A DNA stretch of 64,000 bases from Ephydatia muelleri (GCA_013339895.1 JABACO010000006.1:1240394-1304393); one strand, 5' to 3'. Positions 31,080 to 41,725 are shown, counted from the stretch's first letter. The notes: a model not told the origin generated them from the letters alone. Program-made: numbers and translations.

Positions 31080-33460
31080 ATGCTCCAGTCTACTTTTTGG
31101 GAAATCATGGCTGCACCAACTCCTCCTGCACCAAATGTAAGTTTGCTCAACCATCAGTTGAGTACCAGGGCATGTTCTCCACACCGTGGGATAGCCAAGA
31201 GATCTAGAAACACTTCCATTCTTCACACTTTCCTCAAGTTCATTCCATGTTCTATAACTGATTTCTGCCCAACTTGGCTATAGTTATTGAGCCTGCCCCT
31301 CTCTCCACTTGAACAGGAAAGAGGTTACATGAAACAAGGGTTGAATAGGAGATTTCTCTCCAGCTCATCGGGGTGTGTGGTCAGCCACGCCCCATATGCC
31401 TCTATGCAGATACCCCCAGGCAAAAGGCCAACCTCTGAGCTGTCTTGATGATGTTATTTATTTATGACACCACAGGAGTACAGACATGCATGCAGATATA
31501 CACATTACAACTCATGGTGTGTTACCTAAAGCCACACAAGCTAAGGAGACTGCGCAATAAAGAGGATCATAGCTCTTATCCCATGTTTCCAGCATCAAGG
31601 TTCAATATATTTAGTCACATCAGCACCCTATGCAGCCTTTGTGCCACTGGCCCAACTGGAATCATTGTAGCATTGACATTATTAATGAGTGACACCACTA
31701 GAAACAATGCCCCTTGTAATTCATGAATGATGTGCCTTTCCAACTTTGTGCAATTCCATCCCACACATAGTACTCTATCTGAAAAATGTTTCAATTTGTA
31801 ACTGTTTTATGCATTCACTAATTTTGCTGATTAAATACATTCATATTCATAGTGTAATTTTCAATTGTTGCTTAACGAATTAACATAGATCAAAATACAA
31901 CCAACATAACAGTGCTGTAGGACACACCCACAGACCACACCCACCTCATCCTTGACCAGTGGCTGATGCCATGGCAAAGGTCTGTACTGATGTCAGTAGT
32001 CAGTCCACAAGAGGTCCATATGGCAGCCATAGCTAAGGGGCTAAGTGCAATAGATGTTCCTAATGGCTGAGCAGATACTCTGTCTCCTCCCCCTCCCTCT
32101 CCTCCCCCTCCCTCTCCTCCCCCTCCCTCTCCTCCCCTCCCTCTCCCTCTCCTCCCCCTCCTCCCCCTCCCTCTCCTCCCCTCCCTCTCCCTCTCCTCCC
32201 CCTCCTTCTCCTCCCCCTCCTTCTCCTCCCCCTCCTTCTCCTCCCCCTCCTTCTCCTCCCCCTCCCTCTCCTCCCCCTCCCTCCCTCTTCTTCTCCCCCT
32301 CCCTCTCCTCCCCCTCCCTCTCCTCTCCTCTCCTCCCTCTCCCTCTCCTCCCAAGGCAAATGGATGGTCCACGTCAGATGAGTTACTCCAATTGACAGGA
32401 CACCTCAAAGACAAGAATGGATGTAAGTTGATCAGAAAGAGAAGATCAACTGTTTCAGCACTGAGTATGTCTAGACATTTTGCATTGTGCCTAGTTTATT
32501 AACAATTAATTATTGAATTTGGTGTTAGTGATATACATGGTAAATCGTTTATGTCACAGTTCTTCCCAAGTTATTATTGCATAATAGAATGATTGAAAGT
32601 TAATCAGAAAAGTGTATTTATTATTAAAAAGAATTATGGTACACCCTGTACATCTACATGTATGGGCATCTTAATATGCAGCTGATGATATCAAATGCCA
32701 CTACTGACCTCTCCATACAAGCTGAGCTCCCCTAGACCACAAGGGGGTGCCTTCCAACCAACCTTGTTATGTACACAACCAAAAGTTTTCAATATCATGT
32801 AAGCAATGAACAGTCCTGGTACGGTGCATGTTACAGTCCTGTGCCAATACCGTTTGTTATGTTATAACTTTTGGTTGTATATGTATGACCTTGTATGTGC
32901 ACTGATTACTTTGTGTTGTGAATTATTCAACATACAATGTAACTGGTCAGCATAGTACATGCAGTGTGATGAAGTACTGTACTGTCCAGGAAAGGAACTG
33001 CAGTATTGCCAATGTGGCTTCCACAAACACAAGCCTGCACTGCCTTTATAGGCATATGGTCCTCTTCTCCCTCCCTCTCCTGGAGGCCCACCCCTCCCTT
33101 CCGGCTCCTCCCCTCCCTCTCCCTCCCCAATCTGAGTGTTAACAAGCCCATCACAGCCATTCAGATTGCAGAATTGATAGTAGAAAACCATGGAAACCAA
33201 TCTGCCAATATAGGGGGTCATGCTATACATGTACACACTGCAATGAATTAGGTCTTGCAATTATTCTGGCACCTCACAAACTCTGGATATCAGTATCCAG
33301 GGTAACACAACTAATACTTCAGCATGATATGCGCATATTCACATTGGTGTGTGGCAAACATACTTTTTAAAATATTCTATTTAAAAATAAGCTTTGAAAA
33401 TAATACTAATTGTCACACTACATGTAGTATCTGAAAATAGAACACTCGATGTAATAAATG
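31080..33460. other. intergenic or intronic, repeat-rich
   Basis: Holds a fragment resembling LINE 3' sequence near 31,370-31,430, the receptor-flank module at 31,910-32,080, a CT-rich tract at 32,080-32,350 (CCCCCTCCTTCTCCT units), and the mirrored exon-E flank at 32,930-33,300. No further exon found. Confidence 0.6.
32080..32350. repeat. C/T-rich low-complexity tract
   Basis: Repeats of CTCCCTCTCCTCCCC and CTCCTTCTCCTCCCC. Open frames on both strands follow from it. Confidence 0.9.
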
Positions 33461-33466
33461 TTTCTA

Positions 33467-33738
33467 TCAGTGTCTTCCTGTTCCATATGCAGAATTGTTC
33501 TCTAACTCAATTGTATTGCCCTCTTTCTTATTAAAGCCCACCACCTCATATGTAGCAGCAGTAGTAGTAGGGACTGGGGGAGGGGACTTGGTAGTCTTAG
33601 AAGAGAACCTTCTTGGGTTGTAGCAACCACATATTATGATGGCAGTCACCAAACCTCCCAGAGAGAAGGAGAGGATAAATGTCATGGCAACTGATATGCC
33701 AACAGCAGTAGATGTGCCGATGGAGGCACCACATAAAG
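33467..33738 (-). CDS. TM/cytoplasmic-tail terminal exon E
   Basis: Acceptor TTTCTCTCCATAG, phase 1, 272 bases to TGA. It encodes LCGASIGTSTAVGISVAM, the membrane helix, NPRRFSSKTTKSPPPVPTTT, YEVVGFNKKEGNTIELE and NNSAYGTGRH. It is the nearest downstream TM exon to the FN3 exons at 35,875-37,042, and the one-base remainder of 35,875 plus CT forms a serine codon (TSLCGAS), so it is the best candidate for the native 3' end of that gene. The hydroxyl-rich tail with two tyrosines suggests signalling or adaptor binding; this is inference. Confidence 0.75.
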
Positions 33739-34179
33739 CTATGGAGAGAAACAAATGAGTACACGAGTGCTACATTTATGCATGGATGTGCAAAAGGTGT
33801 GCCTTTGACAGGTGACTGCTTTGAGGACATTTCAAGACAATCTAGAGTTTATCGTTGTCAGAGAGTTCACGGTACAGAATCTACTGGGTTAAGACTTAGT
33901 TAAGGTTTCCATTATTGGCTCCAGGCATATAGTTGCATGCCTCAATGTAGTGACAATGTAGGGGTGGTGTCAAGAGAACATGCTCTAAAATAATGGGACA
34001 TTCTGTACTATTGTTGGAGGTGTATTCAAGGACAAGGTTGGATAGGTGAGGAACTCTTGAAGAGAAAGATGTAGATGGTAAACCCAAAACATGCATGCTT
34101 GAGACTAGAAGTTTGAGACTGTGAAAGAGGGGAATGGGGTGAAATTGCAAGTGACGAAGTAGGGCAAATGCCATAATGC

Positions 34180-35540
34180 TCTACAAAGGCATGAAAATCA
34201 CAATTTTCATCACGAGGCAGAACACTATGTTAATTGGAGAAGGGAAATCTTTGGAGCCAGTGACAATATCAGTAGTAATGTCACAATTTAACCTTGAAGG
34301 AACTAATCTGTCGGTGGAAGAAAAAAGGAAGCTGGCCATGTTGTTAGATAGGAGTTCAAGGAGTCTTTCGCTGAAGGGAGACTTCAAGAGTGAAGCATTC
34401 CATCAAAACACACAGCCCTTTGATACAACAGCCTATTCGTGGGCCTTCCTGTGACATTGAACAGTAAGGTACAGAATGAAGTACAGAAGATGTTGCAGGA
34501 TGGTGTCCCTAGTATTAGCCCATAGTCTTCACCAATAGTGTTGATTATTAAAAAAAAGACGGAGCCTGGCGATTTAGCATTGACTTCTGGAAGTATTTGG
34601 GCCATACAGTATCAACACAAGGTGTGAAACCAGATCCGACCAAAATACAGGCTAAAGTGATTTACCCTGTCCCATGGAATGTTAAAAAGCTTAGGCAGTT
34701 TAGTAAAGTATTACAGGAGGTTTGTGCACAACTATTAAGGAATAGCAGGGCCTTTGTTCAAGCTTCTAAAAACAGCAGTCATCATGCACTATAAATGGAC
34801 CAAGTGATGCACAAAAGCATGTCATGAGTTGCATGACATGGTTTGATTTCAAATTCATACTTGCAACTGATGCATCAGATTCAGCTATTGGCTAAGTCAG
34901 AAAGGTGATTGCACAGCGGAGCAGGCAGCTGAAGAAGGCAGAGAGGAATCATTCTACCAATGAATGGGAGGCTCTTTCTATAGTCAAAGCTGTTATTTGT
35001 TTTGCTGACAGAATTAACACGAGTTCAAGATACATGTAGAACATTGTCCTTACAGTAGTTAGAATGCAAATCTGGCAAAGTGAATGGAAATGCAGCTGGG
35101 CTGTCCAGGTGAGACAGCTACTTGTCATCCAGTGATGGAAGGGAAGTCACCACCAGGACTTTGTCATCAGCATGACACATCATTCATTTGCAAAAGAGTG
35201 CCCTGCAAAGGGACTAAAGAGTTAACTGACCCTGAGCCTTGCATACAAAGTTGATACCTACAGACCTAAATGCTCTAATTCTTGAACAGCTTCATAATAA
35301 TTCTGGCCAAGTTGTTAAGCATGTGTACCATGGAGAAAATGCAACAATGGTTCTACTGGCCAGGGTATGAATCAAATAAGGCGCATGCATGATTATGAGC
35401 TATGTCAAAAGAGAAGTCATTCTCAGCCACTTCCTCAGGCCCCATTGGGTACTACTAGAGAGTTACCCATTGGAGAAGATATCATGGGCCCATTGATTCA
35501 TACAAAAGCAAAGCTTACTGGATAATAATATTGAGACATG
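34180..35540 (+). mobile_element. Ty3/Gypsy LTR retrotransposon fossil (pol portion)
   Basis: Degraded pol pieces in order: linker after protease, reverse transcriptase end with GVKPDPTKIQ, RNase H with NHSTNEWEALSIVKA, and the start of the integrase region. No LTRs recognised. Broken in many places and old; it lies in an intron of the minus-strand receptor gene. Confidence 0.7.
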
Positions 35541-35679
35541 AAAGAAAAGCTTGTTGTCAGAACGCATTGAAAAGAATATAATCATTAACACTAAAGTGCA
35601 TGTTTCTGTCAATTGAGTACCTTTTAATATCTCCACCTCCTCATACCTCCCAACATGTATCTGCCACACCTCTCCACAC

Positions 35680-35860
35680 CTCCCCACACCTTCCCCTTAT
35701 CTCCCCTTTATCTCCCCACATCTCCCATATCTCCCCTTATCTCCCCTTATCTCCCCAAATCTCCCCATATCTCCCCTTATCTCTCCATATCTCCCCACAT
35801 CTCCCCATATCTCCCCATACCTCCCCATATCTGCCACACCTCCCCATATCTTCCCATGTA
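35680..35860. repeat. ~9-bp ATCTCCCCT tandem array
   Basis: About 18 units of ATCTCCCCT/ATCTCCCCA. Lies just downstream (minus strand) of the donor of the exon at 35,875. Confidence 0.9.
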
Positions 35861-35874
35861 TAAACAGTACTCAC

Positions 35875-36231
35875 ATGTAGATGCATTTGTTGCTGATGTT
35901 GGTGATGATAAACTTGTTATTGGCACAGATGTCATGAAACTGAAGAACACCTTCACACCTCCAACCACTGGACCAGCACAGTTATTAGAGTTAGTGTTGG
36001 TAGCTGCTGCCTTGCAGTAGTACATCTGACCACTGGTAAGGCCTTGTAGGGAGACACTGACTCTAATTCCATTGGTAGAGGACAGGTACCCAGAACCATC
36101 TAAACCCACTGGAACAGAGGGACTGCAGCACACCATACAGTAGTAGGAGCCATAGGGGAATCCGCAGTAGATGGTAGCGGTGTTCCCACTCACATTGGAC
36201 TGACCAACTTGGAGTACAGGGGTTGGGACAC
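35875..36231 (-). CDS. FN3-like (third) ectodomain exon of minus-strand receptor
   Basis: Acceptor CTTCTCTTAAAG, donor GTGAGT, 357 bases, phase 1 both ends. It encodes VPTPVLQVGQSNVSGNTATI, YCGFPYGSYYCMVCC, IRVSVSLQGLTSGQMYYCKA and a membrane-proximal Ser/Thr-rich stretch (FFSFMTSVPITSLSSPTSAT). The LxGLxSGxxYYCKA pattern is the FN3 strand E-F signature, here with extra cysteines. It follows two FN3 exons and precedes the TM exons, so it is the membrane-proximal domain. Confidence 0.7.
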
Positions 36232-36285
36232 CTTTAAGAGAAGGTAACCATGGTAACACAGGCTACATGTCAACACTGCACTCAC

Positions 36286-36475
36286 TCTGCATGGCCACAT
36301 ATGGCTGTCCAATCTGGTTCCGTGTGTTCCTACAAGCCACTGACACATTGTAAGAGCTAACATTGGCTCCAGACATTCCTACTATGTATGAGCAAGAACT
36401 GCTGGTGCAATTGTTGTATGTGTCAGTTGAAGTAGCAGAGGTGACCATCACTGTGTACTGAGGGACACTGCAGCT
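36286..36475 (-). CDS. second FN3 domain, 3' part
   Basis: Acceptor CTTCCTCCACACAG, donor GTGAGT. It encodes SCSVPQYTVMVTSATSTDTY, NNCTSSSCSYIVGMSGANVS and SYNVSVACRNTRNQIG. Starts in phase 0 and ends in phase 1. It completes the domain begun at 36,528-36,622 once a 52-bp intron (36,476-36,527) is removed; without splicing the frame does not continue. Confidence 0.65.
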
Positions 36476-36527
36476 CTGTGTGGAGGAAGACATCATGTTT
36501 CAACACATCACAACAATCAATGATCAC

Positions 36528-36622
36528 CTGTTGTCTGTGTGTCCAGAACAGCTCCACATCATAAACACTGCTGTTCTGATACAAGACTGTGGTCACACTG
36601 ACACTAACTGGAGCACAGGGTA
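36528..36622 (-). CDS. second FN3 domain, 5' part
   Basis: Acceptor TCTCTGTGTAG, donor GTGATC, phase 1 in and phase 0 out. It encodes VPCAPVSVSVTTVLYQNSSV then YDVELFWTHRQQ, with the strand-B tryptophan. The donor is weak (GTGATC) but gives the only in-frame join to 36,475. Confidence 0.6.
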
Positions 36623-36649
36623 CTACACAGAGATCTGGTCAATACCATA

Positions 36650-36731
36650 TCCACACACACACACACACGCACACACACACACATACCCATATACACATAG
36701 ACACACAAAAACACACACACACATGCACACA

Positions 36732-36769
<38 letters not shown>

Positions 36770-36771
36770 AC
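36650..36771. repeat. (CA)n microsatellite between FN3 exons
   Basis: Imperfect CA repeats; on the minus strand they start directly after donor GTGAGTG of the exon at 36,776 and fill the intron to the next acceptor. Confidence 0.95.
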
Positions 36772-36775
36772 TCAC

Positions 36776-37042
36776 ATGTCTGCACACTAACACTATTGCT
36801 GTTGCTGGATCCTGCACAATTGATGGCTGCAACACTAACAGTGTAGCTTGTGCCATCAATGAGGTCTCCAATAGTGGTCATGGCTGAGGTTGTTGTGTTC
36901 AAAGCCACAGTGGTCCCAGAGATGGTGGTGAGGAGGACAACATAGCCAGCTGCATTATTACTAGCCGACATGGTCCATTGGAGGGTCAGAGAGTTAGTAC
37001 ACACCAGGGATGGCTGGACATTACTGGGAGCTCCGGGTGAAG
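36776..37042 (-). CDS. first FN3 domain exon of minus-strand receptor
   Basis: Acceptor ATACTGCAG, donor GTGAGT, 267 bases, phase 1 both ends. It encodes SPGAPSNVQPSLVCTNSLTL, QWTMSASNNAAGYVVLL and IGDLIDGTSYTVSVAAINCA. A canonical FN3 domain, close in sequence to the plus-strand FN3 exon at 18,648. The intron 5' of it is about 5.5 kb and carries the Ty3/Gypsy and foldback insertions up to the Ig exon. Confidence 0.85.
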
Positions 37043-37106
37043 CTGCAGTATTACAAATCCATAGGAATTATATCATACACACAATTGTATAGTTACGAAT
37101 AGATAT

Positions 37107-37136
37107 AATTGGGACAGTTTCCGCGAAAATTGCCCC
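37107..37136. mobile_element. isolated end of a foldback element (FB-3 type)
   Basis: TTGGGACAGTTTCCGCGAAA followed by ATTGCCCCA matches the end of FB-3 at 38,018. No partner end nearby in matching orientation. Confidence 0.6.
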
Positions 37137-37586
37137 ATGGATATATATAATTATAATTATAGTTATAATTATATGCATAATTATGACCTCTCAAATAAGT
37201 TACTAACGTGAATGGTTATAATTTATTTGGAGGAAAGAAATTTGTACAGAAAGAACTTAAATCCCACTGAAACAGAATTTCTGTGAATGGGCATAATTTC
37301 TGACCTGAAAAAAGATCAAAAATTCAATTTGCACTTGCAAGGTGTATTCCCTGGATAACAAAATGTTTAGTTGTAGCATCCTATTGTAATAACGTGGCTC
37401 AAGACAACAATCAACAATCGGAATAACAACACACACATACTTCACACAGAGCGTATTGACATGGGGGAACATTCTAGAATCTAGTCTTATGATTACATGT
37501 ACTTAACACATAGTCTCTATGCACCTGACTACTCAACACCTCCAGAGGTCATGTTACATATGCCCCCCGTCCTGTCCCAAATTCAG

Positions 37587-39040
37587 CTATAAGATCAGGG
37601 GGTATTCTGATTCTTTTTTAGTAGCACATTGGTGCAGGTTCTGGTGCACATCTTCATTGTCATCATCAGGTATGAGTTGCAAGGTGGAGGCTGTGGATGT
37701 GGGTTGAATAGTTGGGGTTTCTGTAGGAGGACTCATATTTGCAGTGGTCTGACGTGGCAAGCGAATATTGTTTGGGCAATGTTTCAGTCTGCCGAAGTGA
37801 ACGACTGTAGATTTGTGATTGGCTGTGTGCTGAATCCGATAGGTCATCTCTGAGAGTCTGGACTGAATTTGATAAGGTCCTTTCCAAGGATTAAAGAGCT
37901 TTCTCGATTTTCCTTTGCCTACATAAGGGTTATACAGCCAAACGAGATCACCAACAGCATAGGGGTCACCATGTGCTTTGCGATTATACAAAGCTTTCTG
38001 ATAAAACTGCTTAGAAGATATGGGACAGTTTCCGCGAAAATTGCCCCACGTTAAAATATTATTAAAATGCATCGCGTTTAACGGATAACGCTATCGACTT
38101 CCTATTTTCAACACTTCATAGTGAAACGGTGTAGTATGAAGTGTTGAAAATAGGAAGTCAATAGCGTTATCCGTTGGGAAATTATAGCGATTCAAACGCG
38201 ATCCGTTTTTATAACATTTTAACCGTGGGGCAATTTTCGCGGAAACTGTCCCATATGTTCTGCATGTCGCACTGCTGCAAATGCCTTCTCAAACATCTTC
38301 TTTTGCTTCAACACGTACTCCCCATACAACTGATCAGCTGGTACGTCAGGAACAGGGGAGTCATGAATGATGTCAATGGGTAGGCGTGCCCATACAATGA
38401 GATAAAGGGGGAATACCCTGTGGAGCTCTGAGCACTTGTGTTATAGGCCAGGCATACTTTACTCAATCATCTATCCCAGTCAGCTGAGTCTTGTCCCGAA
38501 CAGGTGGTCAGCAGGTCTAAAAAAGTCCTGTTGAATCTCTCAACAAACCCATCTGACTGTGGGTGATAAGGAGTAGTCCTCGTCTTTTCCACTTTAAGAA
38601 GGTGGCACAACTGTTTAATAAGGTCTGCCTCAAATTGCCTTCCTTGGTCTGAGTGCAGCTTCTCTGGCACAGAATAACGACAGATCATTTAATCCAGAAG
38701 CTTTTGTGCTACTGTAAGAGTCTCTTGTTTTGGGATTGCATAGGCCTCTATCCACTTTGTAAAGTAGTCACCCGCTACAAGGATCTATTTGTTCCCAGCT
38801 GTGGTCCTTGGAAGGGGCCCAAGGATATCTACTGCTACATATGTCAATATCTATGTGAATGAGTGGGAAGTAATGCCAAATTTGTCAATTGTTCGTCCAT
38901 CTGCACATTTCCTTCTCCAATAGCTCTGCATGGGGTGGGAAGATCATGTTGATACTGAGCAATAATTTCACTCAGCTTTGAAGGCTTGGAATACATTACA
39001 GATGGAACTATGGTTAAAAGATAACTAGCATTAACTGACC
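37587..39040 (-). mobile_element. Ty3/Gypsy integrase fossil, interrupted by a foldback element
   Basis: Minus-strand integrase remains: catalytic-core part with HSDQGRQFE and TTPYHPQSDGFVERFNR, then the C-terminal GPY/F-type part (WKGPYQIQSRLSEMTYRIQ). The element is broken. The 239-bp foldback FB-3 (38,018-38,256) is inserted between these two parts. No LTR recognised. Opposite in orientation to the 34.2-kb and 40.3-kb pieces, so a separate insertion or a rearranged one. Confidence 0.8.
38018..38256. mobile_element. short foldback element FB-3
   Basis: Palindrome with ends ATATGGGACAGTTTCCGCGA and reverse complement; arms about 110 bases. It shares GACTTCCTATTTTCAACACT with FB-2 but lacks the inner modules, as expected of an internally deleted relative. 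It lies inside an older retrotransposon fossil, so it is younger than that. Confidence 0.9.
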
Positions 39041-39067
39041 GCAAAGTTATACAAATACTAATAAATT

Positions 39068-39844
39068 GGAACGTTCAATACGAAAATGGGTCTTGTGGAT
39101 TTTATTTTATAACATAAAAGTTAAATCGATATATCTTCCGAAATATTAACGGTATTGGGTTCCTATTTTTAACACAACATACCACACCATTACTATATGT
39201 GAAAATCCATTTTGGTGTCTTACACATGCGGGGTACCGACGTTTCAAGGTCCGATACCCCGTAGGGTTCAAAACGGCCACATCTTCAGGTAGGAGTGTCC
39301 AAATCGGTTCAAAATAGGTACCTATGTAGAAGGGTCCTACCGCTATTGATTTGTTTTGTTCGTTAATTTTTGCTTTATCCGTTATGGAGATACAAGTGTG
39401 CAAAGAAATTGCATATTTCCCGGGCGTTACGCGCCATTAACGTAATTACAACTGGCTCGAGGACGTCGTCGTAATACGTTAATGGCGCGTAACGCCCGGG
39501 AAATATGCAATTTCTTTGCACACTTGTATCTCCATAACGGATAAAGCAAAAATTAACGAACAGAACAAATCAAGAACTACATAGGTACCTATTTTGAACC
39601 GAATTGGACACTCCTACCTGAAGATATGGCCGTTTTGAACCCTACAGGGTATCGGACCTTGAAACGTCGGTACCCCGCATGTGTAAGACACCAAAATGGA
39701 TTTTCACATACATGTATAGTAAGGGTGTGGTATGTTGTGTTAAAAATAGGAACCCGATAGCGTTAATATTTCGGAAGATATATCGATTTAACTTTTATGT
39801 TTTAAAATAAAATCCACAAGACCCATTTTCGTATAGAACGTTCC
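39068..39844. mobile_element. foldback DNA element FB-1b (full length)
   Basis: 777-base palindrome with ends GGAACGTTC, arms about 385 bases and spacer near 39,450-39,470. It is flanked by a short direct repeat (AATT). From the ends inward the arms carry CGAAAATGGGTCTTGTGG, TTCCTATTTTTAACACAACA, GTCCGATACCCCGTAGGG, TTCGTTAATTTTTGC and CCGTTATGGAGATACAAG. The left arm has an open minus frame of 85 codons (39,146-39,403) similar in protein to that of FB-2. No transposase. Right arm carries a small internal deletion near 39,575. Confidence 0.9.
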
Positions 39845-39916
39845 AATTTAAGATAAAAATTAATCAGCAGGGTAGCTTTTAATACATTAGCTTAGCCACA
39901 GAATATACGAGATAAT

Positions 39917-40310
39917 ATGGGTCAGTTTCCGAGAAAATGAAAAGTGGCTATATATATAAAAAGTTATAAAAATGCTTCACGTTTGAATCGCTAAAACTCC
40001 ATAACGGTTTAAGCAATCAACTTCCTATTTCGAAAACTTCGTGCCACACCACTTCTCTCTACGAAAATATATTTAGGTGTCTTACCCTTGCTCCTTGCCG
40101 ACGTTACAAGGCACAGTACCCCGAGGGGTTCAAAATCCATGTAGCTCCCTGCAGGAATGTCCAAATCACTTCAAAATCGAGTATTGATTTCTGCAGATCG
40201 TTGATTTTTACCTCTTCCGTTATGGAGATACAGCAATGCAAAGTAAGTCCACGTTTCCCGCTCGAATCGCGCCTTTCTCAGTCCTTGAACCGCTTCCATT
40301 CTCCCGAGTG
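39917..40310. mobile_element. single arm of a third foldback family
   Basis: Starts ATGGGTCAGTTTCCGAGAAA and carries the same ordered words as FB-1 and FB-2 (CTTCCTATTT, GTGTCTTACCCTTGC, CAGTACCCCGAGGGG, CTTCAAAATCGAG, TTCCGTTATGGAGATACA, TTTCCCGCTCGAATCGCGCC). The opposite arm is missing; a Ty3/Gypsy gag fossil begins right after it. Confidence 0.8.
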
Positions 40311-40314
40311 GGAC

Positions 40315-41710
40315 TGAATGGCTTACACGGAAGGCCTCAACCAATACTTCAATCATTGCAAATGGAGTGGACGACGCTGGAAAACAGAGAGCGATCTTGC
40401 TCAGCGGTTGCGGTGCAAAAACATACAAGCTGATAAAAAGTCTTATCGCTCCAGAGAAGCCTACGGACAAGACCTCCAGCAGCTTGTAGAGATCGTGTCG
40501 AAACATTTCGATCCGTTCCAGCCATTACCGTTCAGAGATACAAATTCGACGTAAGGATCCGGCAACCAGGTGAAAACGTAGCAACATTCCTATCGAAACT
40601 ACGGCTACTGGCGACAAAATGTGACTTTGAGAACAGCCTGGAGGATATGCTGCGTGACCGAATAGTCATCGGAGTGAACGACCCCAACATTCAACGAAGG
40701 CTCCTAGCGGAACCCAACCTGACGCTGAAAAAGGCTCTAGAGATAGCCCAAGCGCTGGAGACAACAGAGCGGATCTACAGCCTGCTCCAGCCGCTGTCCC
40801 GGTTAGTGTTCCTGTCAACGCGGTAGGAAGGCAACGTAGAGGAGTGAATGAAGACCTCGTTAAATGCTTCAGGTGTGGAGGAAAACACTTGGCGACGACA
40901 TGCAAGTTTATATGCTTCAACTGTGGCAAGAAAGGTCACACATACAAAGTATGCCGCAGCAAGGGGAAGCCAAGCAAGAGTACGGGAGACCTCAGAAGCC
41001 ACAAAAGGCTCATACAATGACCCTGTATTGTTGAACATTTAACGCGAGCTTCAACCATTGCTCCATTTGTTGTCTCTGTTCAAGTGGACGAAAAGTATCT
41101 AAAGATGGAGGTGGACATGGATGCCTCGGTATTACTCATCAGTGAGAGGACATGGCAGAACCTTTGGAAGAACTTCTAAATTAAACCCAGCAAAGGCGAT
41201 TCTAGGGTCCTATTCAGGAGAATCCATCAAGGTGTTGGGAGAAATGGAAGTCACAGTACAATACCAAGACCAGAAGAAGAAGCTGAACCTACTGGTAGTG
41301 ACTGGTGGTGGAACAAGTCTTCTTGGTTGTGATTGGCTACGGCATCTAAGGTTAAACTTCATCTACGAAGTGCAGCTAGATTGAAACTGGAAGATGTTCT
41401 CAAGAAGCATGCAGATGTCTTCAAGGAGGAGCTAGGCAAAGTGATAGGGATGGAAGTGAAGCTTCACATGAATCCAGATGCACAGCCTCAGTTTTTTCGT
41501 CCTTGTCCAGTACCATTGACGTTGAGACCGAAAGTGGAGATGGAACTGGAGAGATTGGTTAAGACAAGGTCATCGAACCAGTTCCGTTTTCTGTGTGGAC
41601 AGCACCCATTGTTCCAGTAGTCAAGCCAAATGGTTCTGTGAGGATATGTGGTGACTACAAAGTGACCGTGAACAAGTATGTTAAGACAGAGGAGTATCCC
41701 TTCAGGGGCG
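40315..41710 (+). mobile_element. Ty3/Gypsy fossil: gag, protease, start of RT
   Basis: In order: gag-like helical region, two CCHC knuckles (CFRCGGKHLATTCKF and CFNCGKKGHTYKVC), an aspartic protease remnant, then the N-terminal RT part ([20 protein letters not shown]). It is broken, with several breaks, and ends at the poly-G end of a DNA element near 41,703. No LTR recognised. Lies in the large intron of the minus-strand receptor gene. Confidence 0.85.
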
Positions 41711-41725
41711 GACGTACGAATTTAT

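Noticed and set aside
31890-32414. 174-codon Gly/Glu/Arg frame and its plus-strand partner
   Set aside because: Low-complexity C/T tract; no conserved motif.
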